41,590 bases of DNA, from positions 1-41,590 of the forward strand of contig NZ_FMVT01000019.1 of the NCBI RefSeq assembly GCF_900102505.1, read 5' to 3'. The DNA comes from Paracoccus tibetensis (lineage in GTDB: Bacteria; Pseudomonadota; Alphaproteobacteria; Rhodobacterales; Rhodobacteraceae). The notes beneath the pieces were generated by a model. It saw only the letters and a program-made list of their open reading frames with translations, had not been told where the DNA came from and made no database searches. The position numbers and the translations under genes were made by a program. Of the stretch, positions 36,304 to 41,590 are shown one piece after another (within the stretch, counting starts at the first letter, position 1; every line of letters begins with the position of its first letter).

Positions 36304-36521
36304 CAACAACCCTGAACAACAAGCGGGAAGTCGCCTCGACGCTTGATCATAGCATCTTTTCTGCGCCGTTGCCACAGCACGGAGCCAATCATCCAGTTAG
36401 CGACACGCCCAGCCACGAGGTGGTCAAAGCCATTTAATATGTTAGTCTCCATAGGATATCGACCGGCGCGTCTACCTATTATTGCTGAAGCGTGGGCGGA
36501 ACATGGTGATGAGGAAGGGGC
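36304..36521. promoter_or_regulatory. Divergent promoter region
   Basis: This 218-bp spacer separates the SGNH/protease operon (minus) from the SLATT-like gene (plus), so it must drive both. A TATGAT-like -10 hexamer is visible on the minus strand at 36351-36346, with only a weak TGGCAA -35 at 17-bp spacing. On the plus strand an A/T-rich patch (TTTAATATGTTAG near 36433-36445) is a possible promoter. No clear operator dyad was seen. Confidence 0.3.
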
Positions 36522-37526
36522 ATGGACTGGCGAACTGCTCGTGACTTGATCGAGATTGTCGGAGGGCAAAGTCACACGCTCGATCTCGAGGCGCACTCAT
36601 CGATGTTTCAGGACCATGCACCACAGCTTTCTGCCCTACTTGAGCGAGCGGGAGTGCAAGCGGTGGCCCGCACTTACTCCGAATTCGACCGTGATGCGGT
36701 GGAGGCGGCCGCACGATACAAAATCTGGATGTGCACTGCAAATCTTGCCGCACTTATCACGTCATGCGCAACCGCTGCTGCCATGTCTTGGGCGCTGGCA
36801 GTGAACGACGCCCGATGGCTGCAGGCGGGGCTACTGCAAAACGGCGATATGCTTCTCGGGGCTATTGCGTCCAGCGCGGCGATGACAGGTGCTGTATCGC
36901 TATACGTTCTTCGCCATGGGCGGCTTTTGGAGTCTTGGATGGCGAAACGAGCTGCAGCGGAGTCTCACCGCACCGCCTACTTTGAAGAAGTGGTGAAGAG
37001 GGCGGTGGCACAGCCTGCCCCTGTTGCACTTCTGGCGCTTGAGTATTTCCGCCGGTACCATTTCGATGTTCAAAAGGCCTACTTCCTGAAACGCGCCCGG
37101 CAGCACGAGCGGTCCGGACAGAAAACCGTAGCTTTGGGAGCCGTCGGGGCAGGGCTCGCGGCTCTGACGAGCGTTGTGGGGCTTACATCTGAATATGCTC
37201 AGCACGTCATGGGGGCGCTCACAGTAAACGGTGCCGCTCTGGGTGCGTTCGCTATTGGACGAGAGCAACTTACTCAGGATCACCGCAACTCCGAGCGTTA
37301 TATTCGAACCTATGCAAATCTGGTGGAGCTCTCACGGAAGCTTGACGATGTGCGGGACGCGGCGCAGGAGGGCGGGGCGCAGGCCGTGTTAGAATTTGTC
37401 ATGGCGGTGGATGAGCATATTTCAAACGAGCATCGGCAGTGGCTTGAGAAAACTGAAGCGACTAAGGCGGCCATCGCACGTCTTGAGGAAATATTGGGGA
37501 AGCGAGCAGCAGCCGGAAATGGTTAG
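36522..37526 (+). CDS. SLATT/DUF4231-like membrane protein
   Basis: The 334-aa protein has four hydrophobic segments in two pairs (about residues 70-94, 108-130, 202-220, 228-247), separated by a helix with FRRYHFDVQKAYFLKRARQH, which recalls the SLATT/DUF4231 membrane fold. That family has been linked bioinformatically to nucleotide-signal-dependent bacterial conflict systems, with the membrane domain as a proposed pore-forming effector. A helical cytoplasmic tail follows. ATG 36522 is preceded by GAGGAAGGGG. It diverges from the protease operon and converges on the barrel gene with 8 bp between stops. Family membership is likely from topology and motif feel but not proven; an unrelated four-helix membrane protein is possible. 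Confidence 0.6.
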   Translation: MDWRTARDLIEIVGGQSHTLDLEAHSSMFQDHAPQLSALLERAGVQAVARTYSEFDRDAVEAAARYKIWMCTANLAALITSCATAAAMSWALAVNDARWLQAGLLQNGDMLLGAIASSAAMTGAVSLYVLRHGRLLESWMAKRAAAESHRTAYFEEVVKRAVAQPAPVALLALEYFRRYHFDVQKAYFLKRARQHERSGQKTVALGAVGAGLAALTSVVGLTSEYAQHVMGALTVNGAALGAFAIGREQLTQDHRNSERYIRTYANLVELSRKLDDVRDAAQEGGAQAVLEFVMAVDEHISNEHRQWLEKTEATKAAIARLEEILGKRAAAGNG

Positions 37527-37534
37527 GGTCAAGG

Positions 37535-39034
37535 TCAGAATGCTACGGCGAGGCCGGCGTGGATTGTTGTGTGGTCGATGAACGCATTACCCACCATGGT
37601 CTCCGCGCCGACAGAGATCCGGCCACGATCACCTAAAGGCAACGAGACACCAACGGATACGTCACCCCAAGTCCGGTCGACAGGACGGCCGAGGAATGAG
37701 AATCTTAAAGGATTGTCTCGCCCGTCCTCTAGAAAGCGCGCTGTCACACGTTCTTGCCCGTCACCAAAGAGGCGCGTCACGCCGCCGCCAAGGCGCAGAC
37801 TGCCCACTGCTGATGCGACTTGGAATGGGACTTCATAGTCGAGTCCAAAACGCAGTTCGGCGCGACTTGTCTGGCTGTCATCAAAGATAAGCGCGGTGCC
37901 GAGGGGTTGCGTAGGTCGGACTTGTTCAGATACGCCAGGAAAGTTAATCATGGTGCCGGCAGGCTGCTCGGCTTCGGAGAAGCCTTTGCGTCGCATCGAA
38001 ACGAGCGAAAGTCCAGCGGAGGGTATAATGCTTGCGGCGCCGAACTCGAGACGTTGCTCGACCGTTACGAATGCGTCCGCTGTGAGTGTGACCGGGTTGC
38101 CTCTAAGAGTGCCAGCAAACACCTCGTTCAAGCTCAGCTGAGGGCCAACCAACGCGCTTACAATGCAGTTCTGGATGGCGAAGTTGTCTCGCGTGCGGCT
38201 CGCGCCTATTCCGTAGTCGACCAAGACACCACGGCCGAGTTCCTCGCGCCCGTTTACTCGCAAAGCGACTTTCCGACTGTCGAAAGTGCCGCCACCTCGG
38301 ATGCCGCAGATCTTAGCGAAGGAAGTGTTGTAGCGTTTGGCTAATTCATCCAAGATCGGGTTCTCATCAAAAGTTGCATTAACATCTAAATTAGATGCAA
38401 AGTTACCTTTGTAGTTGGTGTAAGTGAACACAGCACCTAGGGTTCCAGTGCCGCCGTCGTTCGTTGAAGCAGTGCCTAGTGCTAGACCGGTGCCGTCAGC
38501 GTCAGCTGGCAAACCGTATCTGGTGCCAGCAAGTGTAAAATCGCCACGAAAAGTTTCAAAATAGAACTGTGACCCTCTACTCGCAAAACGAAGAGCAACA
38601 TTGCCGTCAGCGTTCCCGAGAAAATTTAGGCCGTTCTCTGACTCGTCACCAGCATCGTCTTGAGCGCGGTCTAGTTCCGGGATACCGACTGTCCGGAAAG
38701 GTTGTGATGAGCCGAGGCCACCACCGAGTGCGACTCCGCTTGCTTGATTATTCCCATTGGCGCAGTGGCGAGAGAGGTTGCGACCAATCGGGCCGGTAAC
38801 CATCTTACCAGTCAGAAAGCTGCGCCCAGTCAGATCGCCAGGTGTAACTCCGATAGCGCAACCTGTTTGCGTGGCGTCCTCTCCAGGTCCGCGCACATCA
38901 TTGGGCAGGAGTGTCTCTAGTGCCTCTTGCCGTGTGTCAAAGTTCGTATCGTGAACTTGTCTAGGACCTCGCTCGTGTTCGGCAACTGTGACGCTAGGCA
39001 GGACCATTACTGTGAAGCAGAGATATTTCAGCAT
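37535..39034 (-). CDS. Outer-membrane beta-barrel protein (autotransporter-barrel-like)
   Basis: The 499-aa protein has a signal peptide (MLKYLCFTVMVLPSVTVA, cleavage before EHERG), an aspartate- and glycine-rich N-terminal region (about 20-230) and a C-terminal part rich in alternating beta-strand patterns, ending HAGLAVAF with the terminal Phe required by the BAM machinery. Strands such as ELRFGLDYEVPFQVASAVGS and DVSVGVSLPLGDRGRISVGA are typical of autotransporter barrels. No passenger enzyme is evident. ATG 39034 overlaps the TIR gene's end (ATGCTGA), so the two are translated together. The barrel would expose or anchor something at the cell surface; its link to the TIR protein is unclear. 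Confidence 0.8.
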   Translation of the reverse strand: MLKYLCFTVMVLPSVTVAEHERGPRQVHDTNFDTRQEALETLLPNDVRGPGEDATQTGCAIGVTPGDLTGRSFLTGKMVTGPIGRNLSRHCANGNNQASGVALGGGLGSSQPFRTVGIPELDRAQDDAGDESENGLNFLGNADGNVALRFASRGSQFYFETFRGDFTLAGTRYGLPADADGTGLALGTASTNDGGTGTLGAVFTYTNYKGNFASNLDVNATFDENPILDELAKRYNTSFAKICGIRGGGTFDSRKVALRVNGREELGRGVLVDYGIGASRTRDNFAIQNCIVSALVGPQLSLNEVFAGTLRGNPVTLTADAFVTVEQRLEFGAASIIPSAGLSLVSMRRKGFSEAEQPAGTMINFPGVSEQVRPTQPLGTALIFDDSQTSRAELRFGLDYEVPFQVASAVGSLRLGGGVTRLFGDGQERVTARFLEDGRDNPLRFSFLGRPVDRTWGDVSVGVSLPLGDRGRISVGAETMVGNAFIDHTTIHAGLAVAF

Positions 39035-41262
39035 GGAGGTTCTCCCAAATGAGGGGGGGCAAGCATTGTCGGCAGGCGCACGACAAGATCTGTAAACACC
39101 GGTGCGTCTGGGTGGCGCTTGGCAAGCGCTTCGGCTTCAGCTTTCGCGTTCGCGAGTACCGCTAGGGCCTCATCAGATCGGGCGGTTTCGGCTAAGAATT
39201 TTGCATGGTATGCTGCAAGCATAAGCCTCTCGGCCTGCCAAAGATCGCGGTTCTTCGTAGCGAGCAGAGTGTCGTAAGCCTCTCGCGCTTTGTCAAAGTA
39301 GGTCTCGGTCGCCGCAGCTCCTGACCGAGCCGAGATCAGCGCCAGTGTCGCCTGCGCAGCGGCCAGATTCTGGAGGTGGACTTCGCCAGAGGAGGCTTTC
39401 CAGAGTGCTTCGCGCGTTGCGACTGCCTCCTTAGCGGCGTCTAGCGCCGCTTCGGCTGTTGTCGGCCACTGCCCCGCTGCCGCCGAACCACTAGAAAGAA
39501 GTTCCGCCTGGACTTGGAGCCCGGCAGCAAGATCTCTTAGCCAAACAGAATTTAGAGGGTCGACGTACAGCAGCGTTTCGATCAAGGAGATCGATTCTGC
39601 AATCTGCTGCTGTGCAGTAGCGAACTGCAAGGATCGCTCCGCCGCACCCAAGGTGCAAAGGCTCTGTAGTGACGCGCTCGCTAGACGTTCCAGTGCAAGA
39701 GCATGGTTGCGCTTCCAGTCCGTGCGGGTCGGATTTCCAGACGAGCCACGGATCGCGATAGACAAAGCCGCTTGGAAGCTCCTCTGCGCATCGTCTAGCC
39801 GGCCTGCCGCTGTCAGTGCGTCACCATAGAGAAGGTGGGCGTGGTGGATTATAGCTGCGGCCGAAAGATCACTGCCTGCACGAGACTCCAAAGCAGCGGC
39901 GTGTTTTGCCGCCTCGGCCTGTGCCTCGAAGCTTTCCGTATAACGCAGCAGCGCGCGGAGGACTTTGGCATAGTCAGCCAGTTCTGCGACAAGAGTTTTC
40001 ATGTAGAACGGGTTTCGCGTAGTCTCGGAGCGGGTCCGAGCAGAGTCCACGCATGCTCGCTTGTCGAGTTCGGCGCCCTCCAGATCGTCCGTTCTGTAGC
40101 GGATCTCGGATAGGTGGCAGAGTGCGCTCAGCTGCGCGGTGGATGGAAGGCCGGCTATCGCGTTTGCACCCTCGGCCGCCGCTACGGCTCCGACGGCATC
40201 CCCCAAGCGCAGACGTTCTAGGCTTATTGCTTTTAGGTACGAGGACATACCAACCGCAAGCTCGTCAGCTCCGACTCCGTCTACTAGCCCGACGCGCACT
40301 GACAATGGCGGGGGCGCCCTGAGCATTTCCAGCAACGCTTGAGCTTCAACTAAGTATTTCGATGAGCCTTTAGCTCCTCCTTCAGCGCGACGAGCGAATG
40401 CAGCCAACTCGAGGTTCAGCCGAAGCTGGGCGAGGCGAAGCCGTGGCGCCTCGGCTGCTTCAGTCACAAGTGAACCGAAGTCGCGCGTCGCCCCTTCATA
40501 AAGTTCGGCGAGAATAGTTGTGGAAACGCCAAAGCGGTCACGGAACTGGGCCGCAGTTTCGACCTGTCTTGCAGCAGTTTCAATCGCTTCAATCAGCCTT
40601 GCATTCGCCCGCTCTGATTGTCGCCAAGCTACGGTTCCCGCGACGCTCGTGCCTAGAGCTAAGACGACCATCGCGGCGGCGACTGCTGTAGCCCGCCTCC
40701 GCCGCACGCGCTCGGCAGCAACATGCCGCTGCGTTAGTTCCGCCAGAGGGATGCGAGTAATGGCAGCAATGACTTTAAGGCGCGCCATCTCGAGGCCATC
40801 ACCGCCATCCTCGACGGCTCGCATGTCCGGTGCGAAGGGTTCTTCGGCCCTTACTGCTAGAAGCGCTGGAGGAAAAGCGCCCTCTGGACAACTCACAGGA
40901 TCAAAGCGCCGTGGGAGACCACGCGCCAAAATCGGCAAAATTGTATCCGAACGCCCGAGTTGATGAAACGCCTCAATCTCAGCATTTACCCATCGTGAGG
41001 CAGCAGCCGCAGGAGTGCACAGGACGATCAGAAATCGCGCTGCGGACAATTCTTCATGGATAGCTCGACCGAGGTCGCCGGAGGCCGCAAGATCGCTCCG
41101 GTCGCGAAAAATAGGACCGAGCTTTTGCCCTAGACGTCCCGAGGGGGTCTCGCGACCTATTAATGGGGCCGGCGTACGAAATTTTTCTAGCTCGGAGTGC
41201 ATAAGCTCTCCCGCCCGCCGATCAACCGAAGAGTAACTCAGAAAAGCGATATAGCGCGACAT
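39028..41262 (-). CDS. TIR-domain transmembrane protein with helical repeats
   Basis: The 744-aa protein starts with a TIR domain (residues 1-150): IAFLSYSSVD as box 1, PIFRDRSDLAASGDL, AARFLIVLCTP, and SRWVNAEIEAF with Trp91 and Glu95 as the WxxxE motif holding the catalytic Glu of NAD-cleaving TIRs. A juxtamembrane basic stretch (RVRRRRAT) and one transmembrane helix (about 191-213) follow, then about 530 residues of alpha-helical repeats resembling TPRs (e.g. LHLSEI, LYGDALTAAGRLDDAQRSF). By positive-inside logic TIR is cytosolic and the repeats are periplasmic, a receptor-like design. ATG 41262 follows GGGGGCG; ATG 41277 is an alternative. GC content is lower than in the sugar locus, hinting at transfer. 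Confidence 0.88.
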   Translation of the reverse strand: MSRYIAFLSYSSVDRRAGELMHSELEKFRTPAPLIGRETPSGRLGQKLGPIFRDRSDLAASGDLGRAIHEELSAARFLIVLCTPAAAASRWVNAEIEAFHQLGRSDTILPILARGLPRRFDPVSCPEGAFPPALLAVRAEEPFAPDMRAVEDGGDGLEMARLKVIAAITRIPLAELTQRHVAAERVRRRRATAVAAAMVVLALGTSVAGTVAWRQSERANARLIEAIETAARQVETAAQFRDRFGVSTTILAELYEGATRDFGSLVTEAAEAPRLRLAQLRLNLELAAFARRAEGGAKGSSKYLVEAQALLEMLRAPPPLSVRVGLVDGVGADELAVGMSSYLKAISLERLRLGDAVGAVAAAEGANAIAGLPSTAQLSALCHLSEIRYRTDDLEGAELDKRACVDSARTRSETTRNPFYMKTLVAELADYAKVLRALLRYTESFEAQAEAAKHAAALESRAGSDLSAAAIIHHAHLLYGDALTAAGRLDDAQRSFQAALSIAIRGSSGNPTRTDWKRNHALALERLASASLQSLCTLGAAERSLQFATAQQQIAESISLIETLLYVDPLNSVWLRDLAAGLQVQAELLSSGSAAAGQWPTTAEAALDAAKEAVATREALWKASSGEVHLQNLAAAQATLALISARSGAAATETYFDKAREAYDTLLATKNRDLWQAERLMLAAYHAKFLAETARSDEALAVLANAKAEAEALAKRHPDAPVFTDLVVRLPTMLAPPHLGEPPC

Positions 41263-41497
41263 GAAGCGCCCCCGCATCAAGCCGATTGCTCAATAGTGGC
41301 AGCCTAAAGTTCCACCGACAATATAATTCCGCTCTTAGGGGCGGGAAAATTGTCATGTACTCCAACCTATTGATATCTAGGGAGCCTGCGATACACGAAT
41401 GTAAATAATGATGCCTCCTGCACATCGGCTGTCGTCGTCTAAGTGAAATGTGTTGCCGGCAGGGAATAACGCAGGCCCTATAACAGAGCCCGTTCAC

Positions 41498-41590
41498 TGA
41501 CCTGCCCCAATGAAGTGGTCCGGTTTCAGTCTTAGTGCATGAGGGGCCAAGGAGCTATGGTGGGGGTGGCCGGCGAAGCGGCTCCGGATG
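41498..41590 (-). mobile_element. IS3-family element, orfB-side end (partial)
   Basis: The last 93 bases match the orfB-side end of the internal IS (22071 onward): TGACCTGCCCC in place of TGGCCTGCCCC, then GTGGTCCGGTTTCAGTCTTAG and the end of orfB. It continues outside the window. It lies in the same orientation as the IS ends at 1-92 and 22071-23421. Confidence 0.85.

Overview
The window comes from a GC-rich alphaproteobacterium, most likely of the Rhodobacteraceae (Paracoccus/Rhodobacter type). This rests on the GC-rich coding style, a DUF6894 protein, a DUF2924/serine-recombinase cassette and IS3-family elements of a kind common in that group; the genus is inferred. It looks like accessory DNA. 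An IS3-family end occupies the first 92 bases, an end of a related IS in the same orientation begins at 41498, a damaged full copy lies at 22071-23421, and a further transposase relic lies near 27.7-27.96 kb. No rRNA, tRNA or CRISPR array was seen.

Layout. (1) 0.2-8.4 kb, mixed metabolic and stress genes: an AAC(6')-like acetyltransferase, a stand-alone receiver protein, a DUF6894 protein, a Crp/Fnr regulator, a cytochrome P450, an MscS channel, a decayed LysR gene and an MDR-type oxidoreductase. (2) 8.6-13.6 kb, an integrative-element core on the minus strand: an AlpA-like regulator, a winged-helix protein, two tiny coupled ORFs, DUF2924, a large serine recombinase and a small partner, most of them overlapping or nearly abutting. 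(3) 14.2-21.6 kb, a sugar-uptake locus: a soluble histidine kinase and LuxR-type response regulator diverge from a ribose-type ABC transporter followed by an SMP-30/gluconolactonase. A striking double-dyad site lies between the two units. (4) 21.7-27.1 kb: a second, 5'-truncated copy of the winged-helix gene, split by an IS3 element with a 4-bp target duplication, then a large hybrid histidine kinase. (5) 27.7-29.2 kb: a transposase relic, a secreted thermonuclease-like protein and a 58-aa protein.

(6) 29.7-41.3 kb is the most unusual part. A three-gene minus-strand operon encodes an SGNH-hydrolase/trypsin-like protease fusion, an animal-type haem peroxidase, and a papain-like (C1) protease fused to an alpha/beta-hydrolase-like domain. 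It ends at a strong intrinsic terminator. Diverging from it is a SLATT/DUF4231-like membrane protein. Converging on that is a two-gene unit encoding a TIR-transmembrane-repeat protein with an apparent catalytic glutamate and an outer-membrane beta-barrel protein. SLATT and TIR domains are recurrent in bacterial conflict and immunity systems, so this set is a candidate undescribed defence or inter-bacterial conflict island. The function is inferred from domains and proximity only.
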